Source of the DNA: Dokdonella koreensis DS-123
GTDB taxonomy: Bacteria; Pseudomonadota; Gammaproteobacteria; Xanthomonadales; Rhodanobacteraceae
Length of the DNA: 64,000 bases
Assembly: GCF_001632775.1 (NCBI RefSeq)
Contig: NZ_CP015249.1
Coordinates: 4,134,686-4,198,685, forward strand
Direction of reading: 5' to 3'
In this document: piece by piece, positions 25,432-34,498 of the stretch
How positions within the stretch are numbered: the stretch's first letter is position 1
Layout of the letters: each line of letters begins with the position of its first letter
Notes under the pieces: model-generated
What the model saw: the letters and a program-made list of their open reading frames with translations, nothing else
Told to the model about the DNA's origin: nothing
Database searches by the model: none
Translations under genes and position numbers: made by a program

Positions 25432-27774
25432 CTACCGGGCGGGGACGGTCGCGTCCTCCGGCGGCCAGGTCGTCCAGGCCGCCGGCAGCGTGCGCTCGCC
25501 GGCCAGCGTGTGCGCCGCGGCGAGTGCGGCGGCCCAGGCCTCGCGCTGGCCGCGCGCATGGAACACGGCCACCTGTAGCGCGGCGCAGCCGTAGTCCTCG
25601 CCGGCCCAGGCGGCGGCGCGGCCGGCCAGCGCGGCGGCCTCGTCCAGACGCCCGCGCGCGAGCAGCCAGGGGACATAGGCGCCGGCGACCCAGGCGATCT
25701 GGGCCGGCGTGCCGGCCGCGTCGACGCGGCGCCAGGCGGCCTCGTAGAGCGCGGCGGCCGGATCGGGCCGGTGCGCGTGGTCGTTCCATTCGGCGGCGGC
25801 CAGCGTCAGCAGCGGCGAGGCCTCGGCGGTGCCGGCCACGTCATAGGCCGGTTCGCGCGGCAGCGGCGCGGTACCGAGCGCGATGCGGGCCTGCTGGCGC
25901 AGCCGCAGCAGGTGGGCGTAGCGGTCGTGGCCGGGGCCGGCCGGCCAGGTCGCCAGCGCGCGATCGGCGGCCGCCAGCGCGTCGGCCCAGCGGCCGCGCC
26001 GCGCGGCAAGGTCGGCCTCGAAGTCGTGCAGGTAGCGCAGCACCTCCGGCCGCACCGTCTCGCGCCGCGCGGCGGTCTCGGTGAACAGGGCCTCGGCTTC
26101 GCCGTAGCGGCCGAGTGCCAGCAGCACGCGACCGCGCCGGCAGGCCACGACCAGCGAGAACGCCGGATCGGCGATGCGGTCACGCAAGGCCCAGAGCCGG
26201 TCGCTGGTCGCCAGCGCATCGGTCCAGCGCAGCAGCGCCGCCTGCGCGTCGTAGGTGGCGGTCAGCACGAACAGCAGCCGCTCGGCGGCACCGAATGCCT
26301 CGAAGCGCTCGGCCGCGATCGCCAGGTACGGCAGCGCGCGCTCGGGACGGTCGCGCTGCGCTTCGAGCACGCCGAAATTGGCCTCCACCTGGGCGGCGCC
26401 GAGCGGGTCGGCCGCCTGGCGCATCGCCAGGCGCGCCTGGCCAAGGTCGGCCGAGGCGGCCTCGTAGCGGCCGAGCGCGACCCGTGCCGCACCGCGCGTG
26501 GCCAGCGCATCGCCGAGTTCCTGCGGCCAGGGGCCGGCCGCGAGCGCCGGGAGCGCCGCGTCGAAATCGCGCTCGGCGCTCTCGAACCGGCCACGCCGGA
26601 AGTGGATCTTGGCGCGCAGCGCGATCGCGCGCGCCTGCTGCACCGGATCGGCCTGGACCTCCGGCAGCGCCAGCAGGTCGGCCAGGGCCGCTTCGGCGGC
26701 GTCGAGCCGGCCGGCGCGGAAATCGATCTCGGCCAGGCGCTGGCGCACCTCGGGCCGCTCGGCATCGGCCGGGGCGAGCTGCTGGAGGATCGTGCGGGCC
26801 GTGTCGAGCGCGTGCGCGAGCACGGCGGCCTGCGCCTGGGCCAGCCGTTCGCGCAGCGCACCGTCGCCCGGCAGTTCGCCGGGCGGTGTGCGGCCCAGCG
26901 CGGCGAGCAGACGGTCGCTGGCCTGGCGCGCCGCCTCGACCACCTCGCGGGCGCGGCCCTCGGCGCGCTGCGGCAGGCCGTCGGCCGGCACCGTCGCCAG
27001 CGTCACCGTCCAGGCGCCGTCGGCCCGATGCGCACGGCCTTCGACCAGGGTGCCGGCCTCGAGCAGGCGCGCCAGCGCGGCCCGGTCGGGTGCGGCATCG
27101 GTCATCCGGTGCAGCGCGGCGATCACGGCCTCGCTCGGCGCGACCGGCAGCGCCGCCTCACGCAGGCGGCCGGCGACCAGGTCCATCACGCCGAGCCGGA
27201 CCCATTCCTCCGACGGTCCCGCACTGACCGCGACCGGCAGCACCGCGATGACCGGGGCGGCCGCCGGCACCGGCCGCGGCGCGGTAAAGCGATGGAGCGC
27301 GCCGGCGGTAACGATCAGCAGCGCCAGCGCGAGCAAGGCCCAGCCGATGCGGCGCGGAATACGCGACGTGCGCGGCACCGCGGCGGGCGTCGCCTGCGCA
27401 GGAGGCGGCGGCTCGGACTCCGGCGCGATGGGTGCGGCCGGCACGTCCTCCACGTCGCTGGCGATCACCGGCATGATCCAGCGATAGCCGAAGCCCGAGA
27501 CGGTGCGGACCACGCGTTGCGTCTGCGCGTCGTCGTCGAGCATGCGCCGCGCACGCACGATGGTCTGGTTGAGGTGGCCGTCGGAGACGTCGACCCGGCC
27601 CCAGACCGCCGCGACCAGCTCGTCGCGGCCGACCGCGCGGTCGCGATGCTCGACCAGGTAGGCGATGCAGTCGAACACCGGCCGCGTCGGCGCGCACAGC
27701 GCAGCGTCCTTCCACAGCTCGCGCGCGGCCGGGGACAGGCGAAACGGGGGAAAGCGGTACTCGATGCGGCTCAC
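25432..27774 (-). CDS. CadC/ToxR-like membrane regulator with TPR domain
   Basis: 780 residues. Residues 1-102 are an OmpR-type winged helix (YLVEHRDRAVGRDELVAAVW, then HLNQTIVRARRMLDDDAQTQ and VSGFGYRWIMPV). A proline-rich linker precedes a single membrane helix at about 143-161. The 610-residue C-terminal part is periplasmic and built of TPR-like helices (LAEIDFRAGRLDAAEAALADLLAL). DNA binding by the membrane-tethered domain without phosphorylation is the family rule; the signal sensed by the TPR part is unknown. It lies next to the secreted protein at 23159 and the glycosyltransferase run, either of which could be a target. Confidence 0.88.
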   Translation of the reverse strand: MSRIEYRFPPFRLSPAARELWKDAALCAPTRPVFDCIAYLVEHRDRAVGRDELVAAVWGRVDVSDGHLNQTIVRARRMLDDDAQTQRVVRTVSGFGYRWIMPVIASDVEDVPAAPIAPESEPPPPAQATPAAVPRTSRIPRRIGWALLALALLIVTAGALHRFTAPRPVPAAAPVIAVLPVAVSAGPSEEWVRLGVMDLVAGRLREAALPVAPSEAVIAALHRMTDAAPDRAALARLLEAGTLVEGRAHRADGAWTVTLATVPADGLPQRAEGRAREVVEAARQASDRLLAALGRTPPGELPGDGALRERLAQAQAAVLAHALDTARTILQQLAPADAERPEVRQRLAEIDFRAGRLDAAEAALADLLALPEVQADPVQQARAIALRAKIHFRRGRFESAERDFDAALPALAAGPWPQELGDALATRGAARVALGRYEAASADLGQARLAMRQAADPLGAAQVEANFGVLEAQRDRPERALPYLAIAAERFEAFGAAERLLFVLTATYDAQAALLRWTDALATSDRLWALRDRIADPAFSLVVACRRGRVLLALGRYGEAEALFTETAARRETVRPEVLRYLHDFEADLAARRGRWADALAAADRALATWPAGPGHDRYAHLLRLRQQARIALGTAPLPREPAYDVAGTAEASPLLTLAAAEWNDHAHRPDPAAALYEAAWRRVDAAGTPAQIAWVAGAYVPWLLARGRLDEAAALAGRAAAWAGEDYGCAALQVAVFHARGQREAWAAALAAAHTLAGERTLPAAWTTWPPEDATVPAR

Positions 27775-27833
27775 GCCGGCACCTTATCGCGTCTGCCGGC
27801 GGCGGAGAAATGACGGTGCAGGCGGTCGCGGCG

Positions 27834-29030
27834 TCAGCCGCCGGCCAGCGCCTCGACCTCGGCGATCAGCCGCGCACGCACCTGGTCGCGGCTGTAGTTG
27901 TCGAGCACATAGCGGCGCGCGAGGTCGGCCTGGCGCGCGCGCTCGGCGGCGTCGAGCGCCATCGCGGCGTCGAGCGCGGCGTCGAACGCGGCCTGGTCGT
28001 GGTAGACGAAGCCGGCACCGCTGCGGGCGACGTGGTCGGCGAGGATCTCGCAGCGGCCGTTGACGATGTTCGGCGTGCCCTGCGCCATCGCCTCCAGTGC
28101 GACGATGCTCAGGCTCTCGTACGGCGAGGGCTGCACGAAGGCGACCGCGCCGGCCATCAGCGCGAACTTGCGGTCTTCCTCGACGAAGCCGAGCACGCTG
28201 ACGTTCGCGTCGTCGGGCACCTGCATGATGTTGTGCCCGGTCAGCAGCAGGCGCAGCGGCGAGGCCAGCCGGGCGGCCTTGTAGGCGGCGAACCACTGCA
28301 GCAGGTGGTCGCAGCCCTTGTTGATGTCGATGCGGCCGCAGTAGAGCAGGTACGGCGTCGCCTCGCGCGCCGGCGGCGCCGGCTCGGTGGCGACGGTCAT
28401 CGCGACGAGGTTGCCCGAATCGCGATTCCACAGCCGCCCGCCGAGGTGCCGTTCGGCCTGCGTGTTCCACAGGATGCGCGGCACGTTGCGCGCCATCTGC
28501 CCGACCGCGCGCAGGTAGGCCGGCGGCTCGTCGTGCAGGGTCGGCACCAGGCCCCAGCGGCGGTGCGGCATCGCGCGCACGCCGTCGAACGTGGTCGGGT
28601 ACAGGTAGGTCAGGAAGATCACCGCCGCGTAGTCCTCGCCGTGCTGGCGCAGGTGGTCGTAGAGGTCCGGGCAGACCGGCCCCTGTGAGCGGATGAACTC
28701 CTCCTCCAGCGCCTCGGGCCAGCCGTAGCGGTCCTGGTCCGGTGCACCCGCGGTGGCCTCGAAGCGGTCGAGCACGCGCCGGTGCAGGCGGCCGAAGTAC
28801 GGCTTGCGGCCGTGCTCGACGCGGAAGCGGCGGATCGTCACGCCGTCGCGCTGCTCGACGCCGGCCGGCAGGTCGTTGTCCCAGCGGATGTAGTCCATCG
28901 CCGTGGAGGTCAGCACGTCGACGGTGTAGTCGTCGGCGAGCAGGGTCGCATACTGCCAGGCATGGGCTTCGGCGCCGCCGACGAGCTTCTCGTGGCAACG
29001 CTGGACGACGATCGCGACGCGGCGTTTCAC
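27834..29030 (-). CDS. GT4-family glycosyltransferase
   Basis: 398 residues from a GTG at 29030 that overlaps the stop of the upstream gene by GTGA; this start gives the normal N-terminus VKRRVAIVVQRCHEKLVGGAE. The N-terminal acceptor domain has the GGAE loop. The C-terminal donor domain has YLLYCGRIDINKGCDHLL, VSVLGFVEEDRKFALMAGA and the E-x7-E region PSPYESLSIVALEAMAQGTP. It should add a sugar from a nucleotide donor to a glycan acceptor in the cytoplasm. It is the third of three GT4 genes in a minus-strand run, translationally coupled to the second. Confidence 0.9.
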   Translation of the reverse strand: MKRRVAIVVQRCHEKLVGGAEAHAWQYATLLADDYTVDVLTSTAMDYIRWDNDLPAGVEQRDGVTIRRFRVEHGRKPYFGRLHRRVLDRFEATAGAPDQDRYGWPEALEEEFIRSQGPVCPDLYDHLRQHGEDYAAVIFLTYLYPTTFDGVRAMPHRRWGLVPTLHDEPPAYLRAVGQMARNVPRILWNTQAERHLGGRLWNRDSGNLVAMTVATEPAPPAREATPYLLYCGRIDINKGCDHLLQWFAAYKAARLASPLRLLLTGHNIMQVPDDANVSVLGFVEEDRKFALMAGAVAFVQPSPYESLSIVALEAMAQGTPNIVNGRCEILADHVARSGAGFVYHDQAAFDAALDAAMALDAAERARQADLARRYVLDNYSRDQVRARLIAEVEALAGG

Positions 29031-30112
29031 AGGGCCGGCTCCAGGTAGCGCAGGAACCGCTCGCGCAGCACGCGGCTCGCATAGGTGGTCTGGTAGCGGC
29101 GCAACGCAGCGCCGCGCAGGGTGTCGCGCAGCGCGCCGTCGCCGAACAGGCGCGCGGCGCTGGCGGCGAACAGGTACGGGTCGTTCGAGGCCCATGACAG
29201 GCCCGCGTCGGCCAGCGTCTCGGGAATGGCGCTGGTCGCGCGCGCGACGATCGGCGTGCCGAGCGCCATCGATTCGGCCAGCGGCACGCAGAAGCCCTCA
29301 TGCTCGCTCAGCAGCATGAAGACGTGGCTGGCGAGGTAGGCCGCCTTGAGCTGGCCCTCGCTGGCGCCGTTGATCCAGCGCACGCGGCCGCCGAGGCGGT
29401 GATGGTCGATGCGCGCGCGGATACGGTCGGTGTAGACGGCCAGGCGTGGATCGATCTTGCCGAGGATGACCAGCCGCGCCGGATCGCCGTAGGCGTCCAC
29501 GTAGGCGGCGAACGCGTCGACCAGGTCGACATGGCCCTTGTTCGGCGCGATGCGGCCGACCATCAGGATGTTCTTCGCGCCGTCGGTCAGCTCGTCGACG
29601 AGATCGAGGTCGGCCTCGGCCTCGGCCAGCGCGTCGATCCGGTGGAACGGTGCCAGCACGCCGCCGCGCGCCGGCGTCAGGCCGGCCTCGACCAGCTCGG
29701 CCAGGTTGTAGCCCGAGGCCCCCAGGTACAGCTCGCAGCCGAGCGTGGCGATCGCCGCGATCTCGGCGCGGCCGCCGCGGCAGGCCTCGACGTAGTCGCC
29801 GGCGATGCCCTCGAAGAAGGCCGGCGGCGTGACGTTGTGGTACTTGACGACGCGAAAGCCGCGGCAGCGCCGCAGCAGGTCGATACCCTTCTTCCACCCC
29901 ATCGAGTAGTGGTAGATCACCAGGTCGTCGCTGCCGCCGGCGAACGCGGGCAGGCGCTCGGCCGGGTAGGTCTTCTCGCCGATGTCGCCGGCCGCGTCGC
30001 AGAAGATGCGGGTCTCGATGCCGGCGTCGACGAGGATGCGGAACATCGCCATCGCGTCGGCGCCGACCGCGTCGCGGCTGGCGATGTTGGGGATCAGGAT
30101 CGCGGCTTTCAT
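29027..30112 (-). CDS. GT4-family glycosyltransferase
   Basis: 361 residues. Donor-domain motifs: NILMVGRIAPNKGHVDLVDA, then the E-x7-E block LLSEHEGFCVPLAESMALGTP. The N-terminal half (DLVIYHYSMGWKKGIDLLRR, VVKYHNVTPPAFFEG, CELYLGASGYNLAEL) is closely similar to the next upstream glycosyltransferase, so the two are paralogues. It overlaps the following gene by 4 bp. The sugar and linkage are not determinable. It begins 109 bp after its paralogue; that short gap shows no gene. Confidence 0.9.
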   Translation of the reverse strand: MKAAILIPNIASRDAVGADAMAMFRILVDAGIETRIFCDAAGDIGEKTYPAERLPAFAGGSDDLVIYHYSMGWKKGIDLLRRCRGFRVVKYHNVTPPAFFEGIAGDYVEACRGGRAEIAAIATLGCELYLGASGYNLAELVEAGLTPARGGVLAPFHRIDALAEAEADLDLVDELTDGAKNILMVGRIAPNKGHVDLVDAFAAYVDAYGDPARLVILGKIDPRLAVYTDRIRARIDHHRLGGRVRWINGASEGQLKAAYLASHVFMLLSEHEGFCVPLAESMALGTPIVARATSAIPETLADAGLSWASNDPYLFAASAARLFGDGALRDTLRGAALRRYQTTYASRVLRERFLRYLEPAL

Positions 30113-30221
30113 CGGTACGGGCTCCGCGCGCGGCGGGAGGATCGGTTGGGGCGGCCGCTGTGCGCAGCGCGTCCGCGCGAGGCGCCGGAGCCGGTGGCGG
30201 ACGGATCGCGCGGCATCGTCG

Positions 30222-31304
30222 TCAATCGAACCGGCGCATGACGGCGGCCAGCTCGCGCTCCAGCACGGCGGGCGCGAACGCGTCGCGATAGCGCGCGCGG
30301 CCGTGGTCGACGAGGTGTTCGCGCAAGGCCGGATCGGCGTAGACGCGGCCGACCGATGCGGCGATCAGGTGCGCATCGCGGTCGTCCCAGACCAGGCCGG
30401 CGTCGCCGAGCGTCCACGGGATCGCGCTCGACCCGTAGGCGACCGCCGGCGTGCCGAGCGCGAGCGCCTCGATCAGCGGCACGCAGAAACCTTCGTGCGC
30501 GCTCAGCATCACCAGCGCGGTGGCGGCCTCGTAGGCGGCACGCAGGGTCGGTCCGTCGGCGTCGTCGATCAGGGTGACGTTGCCGCGCAGTCCGAGCTGG
30601 TCGATACGGGTCCAGAACGCATCGCCGTAGCTGGCCAGCGCCGGTGCCAGCTTGCCGACCAGCAGCAGGTGCGACTGCCCGTCGACCTCGCGCACGCAGG
30701 CGGCCAGCGCCTCGGCCAGCTCCAGGTAGCCCTTGTTCGGCACGATGCGGCCGACCATCAGCAGGAGCGGCGCGCCGCCGTTGTCGGGCAGGCGCCGCGC
30801 ATCGGGCACGAGGGCGGCCAGGTCCTCGACCGGATGGAACGGCGCCAGCACCGCCATGCGCGCCGGGTCGACGCGCTCGGCCGCGAAATCCTCGAGATTG
30901 AACGGCGAGCAGCCCAGGTACAGCTCGCAGCCGAGCCGCGCGAACGCGCTGATCTGCTTGCGGCCGTTGCCGCAGGCGGAGACGTAGCCGTCGGACCAGC
31001 CGCGGAAGAAGTCCGGCGGCGTGACGTTGTGGTAGCGCACGACGCGGCGCGCGCGGATGCGGCGGAACAGCTCCAGCGGAAAGTCCCAGGCCGTGCAGAA
31101 GTGGTAGATCACCAGATCGTCCGGCGAGCGGATCCAGCCGGCCAGGTCCTCGTGCGAGAGCACCGGCTCGTCGATGCCGTGCGCCTCCATCGCGAACAGC
31201 GCCACCTCGTGGCCCTGCGCGCGCAGCGCCGCGGCCATCTGGCGGGCATCGTTGCTGACGGCATCGTAGGCGCGCAGCCCCGGCACCAGTACCGCGATTC
31301 TCAT
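30222..31304 (-). CDS. GT4-family glycosyltransferase
   Basis: 360 residues from ATG 31304 (MRIAVLVPGL); an ATG three codons upstream is equally possible. Sequence order parallels the neighbouring paralogue: DDLVIYHFCTAWDFPLELFR, VRYHNVTPPDFFRGW, CELYLGCSPFNLEDF, LLLMVGRIVPNKGYLEL and MLSAHEGFCVPLIEALALGTP (E-x7-E). The matched length and shared HNVTPP motif point to tandem duplication with separate specificities. It starts 14 bp after the DUF4214/methyltransferase gene, so it is co-transcribed with it. Confidence 0.9.
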   Translation of the reverse strand: MRIAVLVPGLRAYDAVSNDARQMAAALRAQGHEVALFAMEAHGIDEPVLSHEDLAGWIRSPDDLVIYHFCTAWDFPLELFRRIRARRVVRYHNVTPPDFFRGWSDGYVSACGNGRKQISAFARLGCELYLGCSPFNLEDFAAERVDPARMAVLAPFHPVEDLAALVPDARRLPDNGGAPLLLMVGRIVPNKGYLELAEALAACVREVDGQSHLLLVGKLAPALASYGDAFWTRIDQLGLRGNVTLIDDADGPTLRAAYEAATALVMLSAHEGFCVPLIEALALGTPAVAYGSSAIPWTLGDAGLVWDDRDAHLIAASVGRVYADPALREHLVDHGRARYRDAFAPAVLERELAAVMRRFD

Positions 31305-31317
31305 GCGGCGCATCCGG

Positions 31318-32688
31318 TCATGGACGGCGCGCGAGCAGGGCCGGCGTGCCGTCGGCCGCGTCGACCCGGCGCACGTCGAGGAAGCCGGCCGCGGCGAGTG
31401 CCTCGGCCACCAGCGCCGGTTCGATCGTCGCGCCCGCGGCGCCACCGTCGAGCCGGTCGGCGATCGCCGCCGGACTGTCGGTGAACGCCAGCAGCAGCAC
31501 GCCGCCGGGCTGCAGCGTGCGCTGCGCCGCTGCCAGCAGGCCGGTGACCGGCAGCCGGCGCAGCACGCCGGCGAGCCCGAGCGCGGTCAGCGCGCCGAGC
31601 GCGCCGTCGCCGGTGCGCACCAGCGCGGTGGCCGGATCGTCGAGGAACGAGGGCAGGTCGCCGGCGTCCGCGGGCTCGATCGCCAGGCCGCGCTCGGCGA
31701 GCGCCGCCTGCCAGTCCTGGCCGCTGGCCAGGTCGAGCACGCGGCCGGTGCCGGCCGCGGCGGCGAGCGCATCGCGCCAGCCGGCCAGGCGCGGCGGGCG
31801 CCCGGCGTCGCCGGCCAGGTGCCGCGCCACGACGGTCGCGGCCAGCGTGCGGGCCGAACGGTTCGCCGCGTCGTCCGGATTCTCCAGCGCGGCGATCGTC
31901 TGGCGCAGCGAGGTCAGCCAGTGGTTCATGCTGAGCACGTGGTGGCGCAGCTCGTCGAGCTGGCCCTGGATGCGCGTGCCGGACAGGTCGCGCACGGCAT
32001 CGAGCGCAGTGTCCACCGCCGCGAAGCGCCGCTGCGTGGTGGTCGCCAGGCCGCCGAGTTCGACCTGGACCCGACGCAGGTCCTCACCGGCGCGGTTGAT
32101 GCGATCGAGGTGCTGCTCGATCAGGCGCTGGTGTTCGGCGATGTCGCGGGTATGGTCGTCGAAGCGCGCGTCGAAGGCCTTGCGCAGGTCGCGGGCATGG
32201 GCGACGTGATAGGTGTCCGACGCACGCAGGTGGTGCATCAGCTTGGGCAGGCCGGCCAGCGCGAACAGCCACTCGGCGACGTAGCCGAGCACCGGCACGC
32301 GGAACAGCTTGGTCAGCAGGTAGCGCGGCCGCAGGCCCGGGATCGGGACGCCGACCTCGCGGCCTTCCGGCGAATAGCGAAGATTGCCGAGGATCTCGAC
32401 CTTGCTGGCGCCGGCGGCCAGCAGCCGCAGCTGCACCAGTTCCCCGGGGCCGTCCGGCGGGCGCTTGAGCACCGCGCGGAACGCGTTGTGCAGGAACTCC
32501 AGGTGGTGCAGGCCGGACAGTTCCGGAATCGTGCGCACGCGCGGCGCATCGGCAGGGGCATCCGGCTGGGCCGCGGCCGGCGGCGCTTCGCGTCGCGGCA
32601 GCGGCGAGCGCCGGCGCGCCGCCTCGGCTTCGGCGCGGATCTCGTCCTTGATGCGCGCCAGGTAGGTGTCGTCGGTCTGTTCGGTCAC
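31318..32688 (-). CDS. DUF4214 and methyltransferase-like protein of glycan clusters
   Basis: 456 residues from a GTG at 32688 (VTEQTDDTYLARIKDEI); longer in-frame extensions are low-complexity. Residues 50-120 match DUF4214 (LEFLHNAFRAVLKRPPDGPG, VEILGNLRYSPEGREV). About 150-270 form a coiled coil (HQRLIEQHLDRINRAGEDLR). The last 170 residues resemble a degenerate SAM-methyltransferase fold (GRVLDLASGQDWQAALAERG, LQPGGVLLLAFTD), with the glycine loop weakly kept. Proteins of this build occur in O-antigen clusters, sometimes controlling chain length or termination. That role here is an inference. Confidence 0.72.
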   Translation of the reverse strand: MTEQTDDTYLARIKDEIRAEAEAARRRSPLPRREAPPAAAQPDAPADAPRVRTIPELSGLHHLEFLHNAFRAVLKRPPDGPGELVQLRLLAAGASKVEILGNLRYSPEGREVGVPIPGLRPRYLLTKLFRVPVLGYVAEWLFALAGLPKLMHHLRASDTYHVAHARDLRKAFDARFDDHTRDIAEHQRLIEQHLDRINRAGEDLRRVQVELGGLATTTQRRFAAVDTALDAVRDLSGTRIQGQLDELRHHVLSMNHWLTSLRQTIAALENPDDAANRSARTLAATVVARHLAGDAGRPPRLAGWRDALAAAAGTGRVLDLASGQDWQAALAERGLAIEPADAGDLPSFLDDPATALVRTGDGALGALTALGLAGVLRRLPVTGLLAAAQRTLQPGGVLLLAFTDSPAAIADRLDGGAAGATIEPALVAEALAAAGFLDVRRVDAADGTPALLARRP

Positions 32689-32774
32689 GGGCGGTCGATG
32701 AGGTTGGAAAGCCGGCGGACACGCGCTCGCGCGCTGTCCGGGCGAAGCTCGGATCGGAGCATCGGCTCCGGCGC

Positions 32775-33890
32775 TCACTCGCGGGACGGCACGCGGCCCT
32801 CGCCACTGCCGGCCCCGACGGCGAGCGGCATGATGCCATAGGCCCGCGCCGCGGTTGTATCGATGAGGACGTAGCCGGGCCGGGCGCCGGCGGTCAGGTG
32901 CGGCAGCGCATCGCGATAGCGCGTGCGGCCGGCGGCCCGCGCGGCCGCGAACGATGCGGCGGAGGTGCCGCCGGCCGCCAGCAGGGTCGTCTCGACGAAC
33001 TCGGCCTGCCGCCGCTCCGGGTCGACATAGAAGCCGACGAAGGCATGGCCGGGGACCAGCACCAGGAAGGTCGGGATACCGAGCCGCTCGAGCACCGAGG
33101 CGATCAGCACGCTGGCGTCCAGGCAATGGGCGCTGCCCCGCTGCCAGGTCTGGCCGGGCAGCTGCACGCGCTGGCTGTACAGGTGCGGGCCGGCCTCGAT
33201 CGCCAGCACCTCGGCCGAGTAGCGCAGCCCGCGGCGCACCAGCTCGGTCCAGACCGCCTCGGCCAGGGCCAGCCGACGGCTGCGTCCGCGGGTCCCCGGC
33301 ACGGCCTGGGCCGCCTCGGCCAGCAGGCCGGCGCGGCCCAGGATCGCGTCGACCGCGGGACTGTGCGGGTCCACGTAGGCCGCGAAGATGCCGGCGAGAT
33401 CGACCGCCTGCCCGTCGCTGGACACGTAATAGAGCGCCTCGTCCAGCCCGTGCAGGCGCACGTCGACCTCCTCCGCGGCGGCGGCGCCGGCGCTTTCGAG
33501 CCGGACCGCGAGCACCTGCCGGCGCGGCGCCGCCAGGGCCTGCACCGCGGCGGCGTCCCAGGCCAGGCGCGGCCACCACTCCAGCGACTGGCCGGCCGCC
33601 AGCCCGGTTTCCAGCACGGCCGGCGCGCGCAGGCCCGGCGTCTGCACACGCAGGCGTACGGTGCGGGCCGCACCGGGATTCTCGACGTGGATGCGCAGCA
33701 GGCCGGTGCCGCCACCGTGCGGGGCATCGCCACGGACCGCCTGCGACAGGTCGAGCGCGGGATAGAGGTCGCCCGGCGGCGTCAGCTCGACCCGCAGGCG
33801 CGGTTCGGCCGCCGGCAGCGGCGCCGTCGCGCCCAGCCAGGCGCCGAGCACGAGCGGCAGGCGCCGCAGACAAGTTGCCAGCCAGCACAT
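32775..33890 (-). CDS. Secreted transglutaminase-like protein
   Basis: 371 residues from ATG 33890 with a signal peptide (LPLVLGAWLGATAPLPAAEP). A beta-sandwich region (about 30-150) precedes the papain-like transglutaminase core. The candidate cysteine is C256 in GSAHCLDASVLIASVLERLG and the histidine is H282 in VPGHAFVGFYVD. The third residue would be E300 (FVETT), where aspartate is usual. Such exported proteins are often peptidases or inactive scaffolds for envelope polymers. It heads the minus-strand glycan run and is divergent from the lipoprotein gene; only 91 bp separate the starts. Confidence 0.75.
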   Translation of the reverse strand: MCWLATCLRRLPLVLGAWLGATAPLPAAEPRLRVELTPPGDLYPALDLSQAVRGDAPHGGGTGLLRIHVENPGAARTVRLRVQTPGLRAPAVLETGLAAGQSLEWWPRLAWDAAAVQALAAPRRQVLAVRLESAGAAAAEEVDVRLHGLDEALYYVSSDGQAVDLAGIFAAYVDPHSPAVDAILGRAGLLAEAAQAVPGTRGRSRRLALAEAVWTELVRRGLRYSAEVLAIEAGPHLYSQRVQLPGQTWQRGSAHCLDASVLIASVLERLGIPTFLVLVPGHAFVGFYVDPERRQAEFVETTLLAAGGTSAASFAAARAAGRTRYRDALPHLTAGARPGYVLIDTTAARAYGIMPLAVGAGSGEGRVPSRE

Positions 33891-33981
33891 CGGGCGACTA
33901 TCGTTGCCGCCATCACCCGTTGTCCAGCCTGCCTGCCGCTGCACGGCGGCGGATGCCCGTCCCGACTTCCCGGAGGCTTCG

Positions 33982-34491
33982 ATGCAACGCTCTGCCCTGC
34001 TCCTGCTGTCCCTGTCCATCACGCTCGGCCTCGCCGGCTGCGAGCAGAAACCGGCCGAGGCGCCGACGGCCGCGCCCGCTACCGAACCGGCGGCCGCACC
34101 AGCGGCAGCGCCCGCCACCGCTGCCACGCCGGCACCCCCTGCCGCGCTGCCGGAGGGCGAGTGCGGCGACCAGAGCGCGCTGCCGGCCGAGGAGCGCGTC
34201 GCCAACACGCCGCGCTGGAGCACCGCCAGCGAACAGGACAACTTCGGCTTCGAGGTCTTCCGCAGCGACAGCGAGACCGGCGAGTTCGCGAAGCTGACCA
34301 AGGACCCGATCCTCGGCGCCGGCACCACCGACGAGTCGCACAAGTACTCGTTCCGTGACGACACGATCGACCCGTGCAAGGAGTACTGGTACTACGTCGA
34401 GTCGATCTCCACCGCCGGCGTCCGCGAGAAGTTCACGCCGACGTTCAAGGCACCGGCCAAGCGCGTCGCGAAGAAGACCGCCACGCCGTGA
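33982..34491 (+). CDS. Lipoprotein with FnIII-like domain
   Basis: 169 residues; ATG 33982 follows GGAGG at 33972-33976. A lipoprotein signal ends in the lipobox LAGC at residues 17-20. An Ala/Pro-rich linker of about 45 residues precedes a C-terminal domain (RVANTPRWSTASEQDNFGFE, YYVESISTAGVREKFTP) that reads like a fibronectin type III sandwich. It probably sits in the outer membrane. It is 7 bp upstream of the GT39-like gene and so likely part of the same transcript. Confidence 0.8.
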   Translation: MQRSALLLLSLSITLGLAGCEQKPAEAPTAAPATEPAAAPAAAPATAATPAPPAALPEGECGDQSALPAEERVANTPRWSTASEQDNFGFEVFRSDSETGEFAKLTKDPILGAGTTDESHKYSFRDDTIDPCKEYWYYVESISTAGVREKFTPTFKAPAKRVAKKTATP

Positions 34492-34498
34492 TCCGGCC

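Noticed and set aside
25771-27813. A 680-codon plus-strand frame opposite the CadC-like gene
   Set aside because: Arg/Gln-rich shadow without domains; the minus strand has an HTH, a membrane helix and TPRs.
31318-33888. An 856-codon reading of the DUF4214/methyltransferase gene
   Set aside because: The first 400 codons overlap the transglutaminase-like gene in another frame and are low complexity; the GTG at 32688 fits the family start.
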